A stretch of 27,123 bases of DNA from a virus, in the IMG/VR virus record IMGVR_UViG_3300036820_000429, positions 1 through 27,123 of that record; one strand, written 5' to 3'. The position numbers were made by a program, and so were the translations under genes. Of this stretch, positions 1-6,437 are shown one piece after another (the stretch's first letter is position 1; every line of letters starts with the position of its first letter). The notes beneath the pieces are model-generated. The model did no database searches. It was not told where the DNA came from and was given only the letters and a program-made list of their open reading frames with translations.

Positions 1-86
1 TTAATCTCTTCCTGCCGCGCCGGGGGGGTGGGTGTTCGCCCGGGCCCGGGCGCCGCTTCTTGCTGTTCTGCGGGGCCTGCGATCAC
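1..86 (-). CDS. 5' end of an unidentified gene, truncated by the window edge
   Basis: A GTG codon at 86-84 overlaps the TGA stop of the upstream DUF6551-like gene in the pattern GTGA, the coupling used throughout this operon. From there the frame stays open for 28 codons to the window edge. The visible residues are rich in Ala, Pro, Gly and Glu/Gln (begins VIAGPAEQQEAAPGPG) and carry no recognisable domain. The call rests only on the coupled start and the open frame, so the product is unknown. Confidence 0.45.
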   Translation of the reverse strand, partial: MIAGPAEQQEAAPGPGRTPTPPARQEEI

Positions 87-967
87 GTCGTGAGCGGGAG
101 CTGGTTCGCACCCCGCTTGCCCTTGTTATATTCGCGGACGACGATGTGCGTGACACCCTGCGCCAGCGTCCTGATGCCGGGAGATGATCCCTTGAGGCCG
201 TTCGCGTTCTGTGCCAGAGTATTCGGGCCGCCGTCGAACTCCGCGAGGACCCGCGCCATCCGGGTGACATCGACTGCGTCGCCGTAGGTGTAGAAGATCG
301 CGCCGAGCCCGCCCACCACCGCGCGGTGCAGGGCGTCGGTGTTCCTGGCGTACCACTGGGGCTCGGACGGCCTCCAGGCCGTCTGGATGCACTCAAGGGT
401 CCGCTTCAGCGCCTGCGGCGGCCGCTTGGTCCCGCACTTCTGCTTGTCCCGCCGGTGCAGGACGCTCATCTCCTGCACGCACACCAGGACGCCGGGACCG
501 CGGTCCTTCCCGACCGCTAGCCCGGCGGCCTCGGCGATCCTGGAGATCTCGATCAGGGGTATGTCTCCTGCGGTGACGCCGGCCAGGAACTTCGATACGG
601 CGTCCACCCTGCGGTTGTCGTTCAGCCCGAGGAAGATCCTCGCTTCTTCCTCTGCCGTCAGGTGGAAGTAGACCCGGCATTCCACCTCCCTGTCGGCGTT
701 GAACTGCTTGATGATGAGCATCCTGCGGTTCCACCCGTCGAGGACGAAGTCCCCCTCCGGGCGCCCGTCGCTGCCGTCGCGGTGCGATACCGCCAGGACC
801 CCGATCTTGGGCCAGGAGAACGCCTCCCCGCTCCGGGCGGCGATCCAGGACGGGGCAGGGTCCCGCGGGTTGACGCGTTCGTCGCGCCGCAGGCTCCCCG
901 CCCGCATGTGCATGATCTTGCTGTCCTTCTCACCGACCGGGATAGTCGGCACGGTTGACTTCGGCAT
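83..967 (-). CDS. ParB-fold protein, DUF6551-like
   Basis: This 294-residue protein has a ParB/Srx-like core: FVLDGWNRR at about 74-82 matches the DGxHR-type loop of ParB N-terminal domains. It is followed by an EEEARIFLGLNDNRR segment (106-120), typical of the DUF6551 family. The C-terminal half is helical and otherwise unrecognised. The ATG is preceded by GAAAGG about 11 bases upstream. The gene starts 4 bases after the ParB-type gene, so the operon encodes two different ParB-fold proteins downstream of ParA. Inferred role: DNA binding or a nucleotide-dependent clamp in partition or transfer; this is not shown. Family placement is by motif only. Confidence 0.7.
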   Translation of the reverse strand: MPKSTVPTIPVGEKDSKIMHMRAGSLRRDERVNPRDPAPSWIAARSGEAFSWPKIGVLAVSHRDGSDGRPEGDFVLDGWNRRMLIIKQFNADREVECRVYFHLTAEEEARIFLGLNDNRRVDAVSKFLAGVTAGDIPLIEISRIAEAAGLAVGKDRGPGVLVCVQEMSVLHRRDKQKCGTKRPPQALKRTLECIQTAWRPSEPQWYARNTDALHRAVVGGLGAIFYTYGDAVDVTRMARVLAEFDGGPNTLAQNANGLKGSSPGIRTLAQGVTHIVVREYNKGKRGANQLPLTT

Positions 968-971
968 TTTC

Positions 972-1811
972 TCAGGTACCTTTCGTGCTTCTCAGTGACC
1001 GGCGCCATCGGATTAGTTTCTGGACCGAGACGGTTATCGCCTCGTCCCACTGCCGGATCTGCGCCGGCGCGGCATCGGGAGCCAGGGCCATGCCGCTGAT
1101 GCCCGCGGCCATGCCCGCCAGCCTGGCCAGGGCCGCGTCGACCTCCGGCCCGGCGGCGGGAGGTGCCTGCTTTGCAGGGGAGATCGCGAGGCGGTACCGC
1201 GCATAGGCGGGCTCGACTGCCCGCAGGTTGGCCGTCTCCAGCAGCTTCGCCGCCTCGCGCGCGACCGCGACCTTGTCCTCGTCATCCAGGGGGTGCAGGT
1301 AGTTCATGGCCCGCCGGAATCCGCTGGCGGCAAGGACTACCTCGTAGGCGCGGGTGTACTGGGTCGCATTGAGCCCGGCCCCGCGGGCGAGCTCGTGCCG
1401 GTGGTCTCCTGCCACTCCGCGGACCCCCTTGTTCTGCCCGGCCCGCGGCCACCACTTCAGCTCGTCGCGCATCTGCCAGTCACGGTAGATTCGCTCGGCG
1501 ACGGTCATCGTGAGGGCCTGCCGGGGATCCGCGTCTTCGCGGGCGAAGACCGCCAGCGCCTCGGGGACGGTTCCGATCGCCTCATAGGGGACCTCCTTCC
1601 ACCCCAGGTACTCGCAGGCAGCCAGGCGGCGCCGGCCGGTGATCAGCCCGTAGCCGGGGCCGATCACCACGGGATGGCGGAGCCCGGCGTCCCGGATGGA
1701 GTCGGCCAGCGGGACGATGTCACCGAGTGCCCGGTGCTCGCAGTGGCCGAGGCGGATCAGGCGGATATCCACCGCGCCTTTCTCGCCGGGCACGGCCTTG
1801 GCGATTCTCAA
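972..1811 (-). CDS. ParB-like partition / nuclease-domain protein
   Basis: A 279-residue protein. The N-terminal 80 residues fit the ParB N-terminal (Spo0J/RepB) domain: DIVPLADSIRDAGLRHPVVI, then the box ITGRRRLAACEYLGW at 57-71, with the GxRRxxA signature that binds CTP in ParB clamps. The C-terminal part is helical and lacks an obvious central helix-turn-helix of the Spo0J type, so the DNA site may be unusual. The start is a TTG overlapping the upstream stop (TTGA), with AGGAAAGGA about 7 bases upstream. It lies three genes downstream of ParA and directly before a second ParB-fold gene. Likely role: the DNA-binding partner in plasmid segregation. Confidence 0.75.
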   Translation of the reverse strand: MRIAKAVPGEKGAVDIRLIRLGHCEHRALGDIVPLADSIRDAGLRHPVVIGPGYGLITGRRRLAACEYLGWKEVPYEAIGTVPEALAVFAREDADPRQALTMTVAERIYRDWQMRDELKWWPRAGQNKGVRGVAGDHRHELARGAGLNATQYTRAYEVVLAASGFRRAMNYLHPLDDEDKVAVAREAAKLLETANLRAVEPAYARYRLAISPAKQAPPAAGPEVDAALARLAGMAAGISGMALAPDAAPAQIRQWDEAITVSVQKLIRWRRSLRSTKGT

Positions 1812-2401
1812 CGGGCATCCTTTCCTGCCACAGGGCGGCGGCGCGGCAGCGGACCGGGAGGATTGCCGCTTGCGGATATCTTTCCGCCATCTCCTGGCGA
1901 AGAGGATAGCTCCGGCGGCGCCTCTTTGCCAGCATCTCCCGTATTTCCTGCGGCGGCGGCGGGGACTGGCGCCTCAAGATCATCTCCGGCAAGCGCGGCG
2001 AGGACATCACGATGGCCGTCGAGGATGGCCTCCAGCGCCGTCTGGTCCGCCGACACGTCAAGTGCGAAAAGGTACTGTGCCGTAAGGGATAGCGGCTCCG
2101 GGAGCACGTGCAGGGTCCAGCGGAAAATGTCCGCGAATACCCTTTCCGGTACCAGATGTACCGGGCACAGGTTCACCAGGACAGCCACCGACGTCCCCGT
2201 GCGCCGGTAGGCAATGCCATTTGTCGCGAATGACCGCATATCTTCCCCTGGACACGCCTTGCAGACGGGTGCCCCGAGAAGCTCCGGCGGCGTTGCGAAG
2301 TGGAGGCTCTCGATGAGCTTGTTGACCTCGGCCAGGTCGTCATACGGCACCGGCTCGCTGTCGCCGATAACGACAGCGCTGCCGTCAATCGTGATCTTCA
2401 A
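1808..2401 (-). CDS. Unknown protein with a zinc-ribbon-like Cys/His motif
   Basis: I do not recognise this 197-residue protein. The chosen start is TTG at 2401 with GGGGGAAG about 6 bases upstream; it gives (M)KITIDGSAVVIGDSEP. Upstream in-frame extension would run into the preceding gene. A CKAC (about residues 45-48) and a later CPVH pair about 35 residues on could form one zinc site. The last 50 residues are a Pro/Gly/Ser-rich tail. The gene is coupled by TTGA to the ParB-like gene that follows, so it is probably part of the partition operon. Two consecutive TTG starts suggest deliberately weak initiation. Confidence 0.6.
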   Translation of the reverse strand: MKITIDGSAVVIGDSEPVPYDDLAEVNKLIESLHFATPPELLGAPVCKACPGEDMRSFATNGIAYRRTGTSVAVLVNLCPVHLVPERVFADIFRWTLHVLPEPLSLTAQYLFALDVSADQTALEAILDGHRDVLAALAGDDLEAPVPAAAAGNTGDAGKEAPPELSSSPGDGGKISASGNPPGPLPRRRPVAGKDAR

Positions 2402-2478
2402 TGGACTTCCCCCGTGAAACGCCTGCTCTGGCATGCGTGGCAGGAATGCTATCGCCTCAGGGTGCGCCCAAGTCAAGA

Positions 2479-3072
2479 TCAACTTAACTCGTCCTCGGCG
2501 TCCAGCCGGTCCAGCAGCCGCTCGATCGCGGCCGCCTGGACCTCCCACGCCCGGACCCGCTGCGCCCGCCGCACCTGCAGCTGGCCCTTCAGGTCGCGCA
2601 TCCGGTCAGCCGTGGCCCGGCGCATCCGCGGCCCGGTCGTCACGGCCTGCTCGCGCCCCGGGTGCGCGGCCGCGAATGCGATCCCCCACGCGGCCGCCGT
2701 GTCGATGTCGCCGGGGATCTCGCAGAGCGCCGCCTCCACGTAGTGGCACTCCGCAAGGTCCCAGTCCTGCAGCTGCGTGCGGTCGGCGAGCCACCTGGCG
2801 TCCATCCGCTCCTTCAGCGAGTCCGGGATGCGGATGGCGAACGAGCCCCACTCCCCCGGCCTGGTGCGGGCGGAGGCCTCGGCGCGCCTCACCATCTCGC
2901 GGGCCGTCATGAGCCCCGAGCGGGCAGGTGCCGGCGCCGGGGATGCGGGAGGTGCCGGGGCTGGCGGCGGCGCGGCGGGGGCGCCCTCGGCCACGTGCAG
3001 CCCCTCGGGGTGCCGCACGAGTCCTGACGTGGCCGGGGGGACCTCCCGGCCGGGGCGGCCGGGGCGGCTCAC
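2479..3072 (-). CDS. Candidate ParA partner protein with a ribbon-helix-helix-like segment
   Basis: This gene starts with a GTG that overlaps the ParA stop codon (GTGA), giving 197 residues. After a Pro/Ala-rich linker (about 25-55), the segment SFAIRIPDSLKERMDARW could form the beta strand and first helix of a ribbon-helix-helix fold, with a second helix around DWDLAECHYVEAALCEI. The C-terminal 60 residues are strongly helical and basic. Small RHH proteins are common centromere-binding partners encoded immediately after ParA ATPases, so that role is inferred from position and this segment. No direct homology is recognised, and it could be an unrelated helical protein. Confidence 0.6.
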   Translation of the reverse strand: MSRPGRPGREVPPATSGLVRHPEGLHVAEGAPAAPPPAPAPPASPAPAPARSGLMTAREMVRRAEASARTRPGEWGSFAIRIPDSLKERMDARWLADRTQLQDWDLAECHYVEAALCEIPGDIDTAAAWGIAFAAAHPGREQAVTTGPRMRRATADRMRDLKGQLQVRRAQRVRAWEVQAAAIERLLDRLDAEDELS

Positions 3073-3854
3073 CGGACGGCCCCGAGGTAGCGGCCGGCGA
3101 GTTCGTCGAACAGCGCCATGACCTTCCGGCCGTCCTGGCCGTAGGCGTCGAGCGGCTGGCCGGCGTTGTTGGCCTCGTGGATCACGGTCCGCAGCGGGAT
3201 CGCCGGCTCCCAGACGGCCTCGCCGAGCGAGGCGGGCATGTTCTCCAGCCACCACCGGTGCTCGGTCAGCCGCAGGTCCACCTGGCAGCCGACGTAGCCG
3301 GTGACCCGGAGCCCGGGATTACCCAGGTCCGCCGCATAGGCGCCGGCGAAGTCCCGCAGCCGGGTTGCTGCCTCCACCGCGTCGAAGGCCGGGTTGACGA
3401 CGCACAGCACCCCGTCTGCCGCGGCCAGGACCATCTGGGTGAGATGGCCGAACCCCGGCTTGCAGTCGAGGATCGTGAAGTCGTAGCCGTCGTCGGCGCC
3501 GTCCAGGACCCTGGCCAGCCTCCGCCACCAGCCGGTGCTCCCCTCGGAGTCACGGTTGGTGAGATCGGTGCCCGACGGGACGATGCCGATGCGCGCTGCG
3601 TACGGCACATCCCAGCCGCAGCCGGCGACAGCGGCGGCGGCGCAGCCCGCGGCACCGTCGCGGAGCGCGTCGTTGATGGTGGGCGTGGATTCGCTCATGA
3701 TGGCGCGCAGCCGCCGTGTGGCGTTCGCCTGCGGGTCCATGTCCACAACCAGTACCCGGTGATTGCGACGTGCGAGGCTTGCGGTGAGGTTCACGGCGAC
3801 GGTGGTCTTTCCCGGGCCGCCCTTGTCGTTACCGACCGCTTCACGTCGTGCCAT
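3069..3854 (-). CDS. parA: ParA-family partition ATPase
   Basis: A 261-residue ParA/Soj-type P-loop ATPase. The deviant Walker A motif is NDKGGPGKTT near residues 9-18, with the signature lysine of the family. VLVVDMDPQANAT follows (Walker A-prime), then DFTILDCKPGFG (Walker B/switch region). ParA dimerises on ATP and binds DNA nonspecifically to move ParB-bound plasmid copies. I chose ATG 3854 because the family usually starts a few residues before the P-loop; a GTG one codon upstream has an AGG at better spacing. The ATG overlaps the TGA of a small upstream ORF by one base. An 8-bp tandem repeat lies about 290 bases upstream and is a candidate centromere or operator. Confidence 0.9.
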   Translation of the reverse strand: MARREAVGNDKGGPGKTTVAVNLTASLARRNHRVLVVDMDPQANATRRLRAIMSESTPTINDALRDGAAGCAAAAVAGCGWDVPYAARIGIVPSGTDLTNRDSEGSTGWWRRLARVLDGADDGYDFTILDCKPGFGHLTQMVLAAADGVLCVVNPAFDAVEAATRLRDFAGAYAADLGNPGLRVTGYVGCQVDLRLTEHRWWLENMPASLGEAVWEPAIPLRTVIHEANNAGQPLDAYGQDGRKVMALFDELAGRYLGAVR

Positions 3855-4063
3855 CACGTTACCTGCGCCCATGCGCACGATGTTCGGGGGGTGCTCATGG
3901 CCACGGATGCTAGACCGCAGGCGCGTGATTCCGCAACCCTGCGGAAATCGCGGGCTCGCCGTACGCCCAGCCGCCTGAGGATCGCCCGCTCTCGTCGCGG
4001 GCCCAGATTGCAGTCCGGCACGCAGAAGCGGTTCCGGGTGCCGTGAGTTCCTGGTTCCTGCAT
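3854..4063 (-). CDS. Small 69-residue ORF translationally coupled to parA
   Basis: ATG at 4063 follows AGGAG with an 8-base spacer, and the TGA stop shares a base with the parA ATG. The product is basic (about a quarter Arg), with RNRFCVPDCNLGPRR near the N-terminus containing two cysteines, and has no known domain. Its third-position GC is lower than in neighbouring genes, so it may be a recently formed gene or a leader that sets parA translation. GGTTCC hexamers crowd its first codons and its ribosome-binding site. If it is not a gene, this stretch is simply the parA leader. Confidence 0.4.
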   Translation of the reverse strand: MQEPGTHGTRNRFCVPDCNLGPRRERAILRRLGVRRARDFRRVAESRACGLASVAMSTPRTSCAWAQVT

Positions 4064-4069
4064 GGTTCC
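4030..4069. repeat. Three GGTTCC hexamers around the start of the parA-leader ORF
   Basis: GGTTCC occurs at 4030-4035, 4053-4058 and 4064-4069. On the minus strand the last two give CAGGAACC on either side of the ATG. These are the same hexamers that mass in three genes elsewhere in the window. Confidence 0.6.
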
Positions 4070-4142
4070 TGCTCCTGTAATAGTGTCCGGCTGTGTGAGC
4101 GTAAATGCCTCTGGAGTGCAAGGACGGGACGGGTTGGCGATC

Positions 4143-4174
4143 TGCAAGTGTGTAAGCGCGTAAGAGCGCAAGCG
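4143..4174. repeat. Four tandem 8-bp direct repeats, consensus YGYAAGNG
   Basis: Read on the plus strand, the array is tgcaagtg, tgtaagcg, cgtaagag, cgcaagcg, with no spacer. Positions 2 (G), 4-6 (AAG) and 8 (G) are invariant. Possible degenerate copies (cgtaaatg near 4100, tgcaagga near 4117) lie closer to parA. The array sits in the only sizeable noncoding stretch of the left arm, between the lysozyme-like gene and the parA leader. Families of 8-bp repeats serve as TraB-recognition sites in Streptomyces conjugative plasmids. FtsK/SpoIIIE gamma domains also read 8-mers (GAGAAGGG in Bacillus), which share AAG and the final G with this consensus. A parS-like centromere or repressor site is equally possible. 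Confidence 0.65.
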
Positions 4175-4184
4175 TCTCGGATGA

Positions 4185-4694
4185 TCAGCAGGTCGCGGAC
4201 AGAGTGCCGTCGTAGTGATTGCTCGCCCATGGACTGTCCATGATCGCGTCGCACACGGCCTGCGCCGAGTCGCCCGCGCGGAGGGCGTCGATGATGTTCC
4301 CGTAGTCACCATTGCGCAGTGTCTTCACGGTGTACCGCAGGCCCGTGGCGGGGTCCGGGAACGCCCACGCGCCGATCACCGGACGGCCCGGCCAGTCCGT
4401 GCCGGGGGGCGGGTTGACGTTCAGCGGATCGTAGCTTGCCTGATTCCCGAACCCGCCGCCCTCCCGCACCTCCCACTCATTGACCGCAGCGAGGTCGCAG
4501 GAGGTCAGCGGCAGGCTGTCTGCGGCGAGGAAGGCGGCCGCCCATCCCGGCCGGGTGAGCAGGTTGCTGTCGCCGGGGATCACGATGTCAGTCGTGGTAG
4601 CGGTCGCGGCACCGTGGTCGCTGGCGCCCTTGCCGTAGGCCGCCAGCATGGCGACGGCAACCGCGATAACGGCGCGCTTCTTGAGCTTGCTCAT
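4185..4694 (-). CDS. Secreted peptidoglycan-hydrolase-like protein
   Basis: A 169-residue protein with a signal peptide: basic SKLKKR, hydrophobic VIAVAVAMLAAY, then a polar stretch. The mature part shows WEVREGGG (74-81) and YDPLN (88-92), a GLRYTVKTLRNGDYGNI segment (118-134), and a terminal SPWASNHY. This pattern is seen in actinobacterial glucosaminidase/lysozyme-like domains, which also carry a WExxEGG..NPLN core. Likely role: local cutting of the cell wall during DNA transfer or lysis, acting outside the membrane. It overlaps the upstream gene by ATGA and is the last gene before the repeat-bearing gap. No catalytic assay data exist, and residue assignment is by pattern only. Confidence 0.65.
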   Translation of the reverse strand: MSKLKKRAVIAVAVAMLAAYGKGASDHGAATATTTDIVIPGDSNLLTRPGWAAAFLAADSLPLTSCDLAAVNEWEVREGGGFGNQASYDPLNVNPPPGTDWPGRPVIGAWAFPDPATGLRYTVKTLRNGDYGNIIDALRAGDSAQAVCDAIMDSPWASNHYDGTLSATC

Positions 4695-4915
4695 CCTGCT
4701 TCCGCCTCGCGCCAGTGCTCGAGGTCGGCCTGCATCTGGCTGCCGCGCCCCTGCATGAACGCGAGCACGGTGGCCTCCTCGGCTTCAGCGGCCCGGTAGA
4801 CGTCCACGGCGGTAGACGCGGGATCCGCGATCGCCGCAGCAGTACGGGCCGTGGCCCGCCTCAGTTCGGCGGGAGAGGGCAGGCGCGGGCCTGCGGCGCG
4901 GGCCTGGCGTGACAT
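4691..4915 (-). CDS. Small helical protein of unknown function
   Basis: This 74-residue ORF starts at ATG 4915, 5 bases after the stop of the membrane peptide gene, and overlaps the lysozyme-like gene by ATGA. The sequence is Ala/Glu/Arg-rich and mostly helical (AELRRATARTAAAIADP, then YRAAEAEEATVLAFMQGRG). It has no signal peptide or membrane segment and no family is recognised. Position suggests a cytoplasmic accessory protein of the transfer operon. Confidence 0.6.
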   Translation of the reverse strand: MSRQARAAGPRLPSPAELRRATARTAAAIADPASTAVDVYRAAEAEEATVLAFMQGRGSQMQADLEHWREAEAG

Positions 4916-4920
4916 GCCGG

Positions 4921-5043
4921 TCACCCCTGCGGCCTGCGGGGGTGCCAGTGCCGGTACAGGACCGCGGCAACCGCAGCGAGCAGGAGCGGGACCGCCCGCT
5001 CGGCGACTATGGTCCAGTTGATTCCCAGGCTTACCAGCCACAT
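4921..5043 (-). CDS. 40-residue single-pass membrane protein
   Basis: The ORF begins MWLVSLGINWTIVAERAVP and continues with a hydrophobic segment (LLLAAVAAVLY) and a basic tail (RHWHPRRPQG), consistent with one membrane helix. AGAAGGG lies about 9 bases before the ATG. It is flanked by a strong hairpin upstream and a tightly spaced gene downstream. Tiny membrane proteins are frequent in actinobacterial transfer regions. Its function is unknown. Confidence 0.55.
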   Translation of the reverse strand: MWLVSLGINWTIVAERAVPLLLAAVAAVLYRHWHPRRPQG

Positions 5044-5087
5044 GGGAGGAAACCCTTCTATTCGGTCCCTTGACAGGGATTCTGGAA

Positions 5088-5134
5088 GGAGCGCGGCTCC
5101 CGTGGGTCTCAGGAGGGCCGGGGAGCCGCGCTCC
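5088..5134 (-). terminator. Strong 14-bp hairpin between two operon genes
   Basis: Arms GGAGCGCGGCTCCC (5088-5101) and GGGAGCCGCGCTCC (5121-5134) pair perfectly over 14 bp with a 19-base loop. In the minus-strand transcript it lies just after the stop of the 5142-5450 gene and about 45 bases before the start of the 40-residue membrane gene. There is no T-run, so it may be a partial terminator, a processing site or a stabiliser that sets different expression levels within the operon. Confidence 0.5.
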
Positions 5135-5141
5135 CGGATCT

Positions 5142-5450
5142 TCAGCGGCCTGGCACCGGGGTGCAGTTGCCCAGGACATCCCAGGCCGGGACCGGGCCTT
5201 CTGCGCTGCCGTCCGGCCTGATGACCGCCTCGCCCTCGGTGCCGCGGGAGTGCAGCCTGAAGAAGGGCTCGCTCCCGGGGCGCCCGACGTGCGTGAGGAC
5301 GAACAGGCTGGTGTCCGATGGTGTCATCAGGACCATCAAGCGGACGGCTCCGTCCTGGCTGACGGGACCGACTGCCACCGGGTAGTCGTCGAACAGTTCC
5401 TGGCACGTCTCGTACAGGGAGGTGCCTACCGTGGGGGCTGCGGCTTCCAT
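5142..5450 (-). CDS. Conserved-looking protein of unknown function
   Basis: 102 residues from ATG 5450, chosen because GAAAGG lies 8 bases upstream; a second ATG two codons earlier is too close to it. The sequence alternates short beta-prone segments (DGAVRLMVLMTP, TSLFVLTHVGR, EPFFRLHSRG) and looks like a compact globular alpha/beta protein. There is no membrane segment and no recognised family. A strong hairpin follows its stop. It sits among membrane and transfer genes, and a role there is only inferred. Confidence 0.6.
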   Translation of the reverse strand: MEAAAPTVGTSLYETCQELFDDYPVAVGPVSQDGAVRLMVLMTPSDTSLFVLTHVGRPGSEPFFRLHSRGTEGEAVIRPDGSAEGPVPAWDVLGNCTPVPGR

Positions 5451-5493
5451 GGCCATCGCCTTTCGCTGGGCGGGTTGGTGTTCTCTTGGTCTT

Positions 5494-6066
5494 TCAGGGG
5501 TGACGGACCCGCCGTCGGCGGAGCGCGAAAGCGACCGGCAGGAGGCCGGCCACGACCAGGAGCACCGCCGGGCCGAGAGGGATGGAACGGGCGGCATGCG
5601 CGACCGCAGTCAGGAATGTCGTGAGCCAGGAGTGAGCCGCCTGCACGGCCGCAGGCGGCACCCTGGGCGCCGGGTGAGTGACGACCGGGGCCGGGCGGGG
5701 CGCTGCCGGCACCTTCGGCTTCGGGGACGCCGTACCCGAAGCCCCGTGGAGCCTGAAGTGCAGCACTTTATCCGCAGCCCACAGCACGACGACGATGAGC
5801 ACGGCGTCGATGAGCGCGGCCGAGGCAAGCAGGCGGCCACCGCTGACGCGCCGGGCGGGTGCGCGGGACGCCCTGGCCCGGAGGGGTGCTGCGGACTCGA
5901 ACGGTTCCACCAGCGCCTGGCCGCGCGGGTCTGCCAGGACGGCTGTGGCGGCCTGCCTCTGCCGGGATATGGCACCTGCCAGCTTCCAGACCGCGACCAG
6001 CAGGAAGCCGATGATCCCGGCCATGGCCCAGAAGAGATCGTTGCCGGTGAAGGTCGTGGTGGACAT
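5494..6066 (-). CDS. Three-pass membrane protein, probable transfer-region protein
   Basis: 190 residues from ATG 6066 with AAAGGA upstream. Predicted membrane helices lie at about 10-30 (FWAMAGIIGFLLVAVWKL), 79-98 (LLASAALIDAVLIVVVLWAA) and 163-182 (LGPAVLLVVAGLLPVAFAL). A Pro/Ala-rich spacer covers 112-140 and the C-terminus is very basic (RRRRVRHP). No family is recognised. Actinobacterial conjugative elements typically carry several membrane spread (Spd) proteins next to the FtsK-like translocase; this could be one of them by position. Confidence 0.65.
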   Translation of the reverse strand: MSTTTFTGNDLFWAMAGIIGFLLVAVWKLAGAISRQRQAATAVLADPRGQALVEPFESAAPLRARASRAPARRVSGGRLLASAALIDAVLIVVVLWAADKVLHFRLHGASGTASPKPKVPAAPRPAPVVTHPAPRVPPAAVQAAHSWLTTFLTAVAHAARSIPLGPAVLLVVAGLLPVAFALRRRRVRHP

Positions 6067-6077
6067 CGGGGGTCCTT

Positions 6078-6437
6078 TCAGGTCGTGTAGATGAGCACGT
6101 CGGCGTAGTCGGCCAGGTACCGCGGCTCGGTGCCTGGCGGGACGAGGTCCGTGAGCAGGCAGAGTGCGTACCGCCGCAGCCACGCGTCCTCGTCGCCGTC
6201 AGCTTTCGACAGCCACCTCCTCAGGTGGCCCGCGTGCTCGGCCAGCTTGCGCAGCCTGTCGGCGTCGGCCCCGGAGAGCCGTGCCATCCGTGCCACGCAC
6301 GCGATCGCGCACACGCTGTCGGCAGTGCGCCTGTCCGGCCATGTCCGGCCGCGCGCGGAGCGGCGGTTCATGCCGGGCAGGGCCAGCCACCAGAACTCGG
6401 CGGGCCACGGGAAGGAATCGAGTGATAGTGCGCTCAC
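6078..6437 (-). CDS. Unknown cytoplasmic protein coupled to the FtsK-like gene
   Basis: 119 residues, starting at a GTG that overlaps the FtsK stop codon (GTGA). The sequence contains Trp-rich [14 protein letters not shown] near the start and a helical middle ([23 protein letters not shown]). The family is not recognised. Its coupling to the translocase suggests equal production and possible cooperation. Confidence 0.6.
   Translation of the reverse strand: MSALSLDSFPWPAEFWWLALPGMNRRSARGRTWPDRRTADSVCAIACVARMARLSGADADRLRKLAEHAGHLRRWLSKADGDEDAWLRRYALCLLTDLVPPGTEPRYLADYADVLIYTT

Noticed and set aside
2928-4046. 372-codon plus-strand open frame opposite parA
   Set aside because: Antisense to the clear ParA P-loop gene. 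It lacks motifs and has poor start context.
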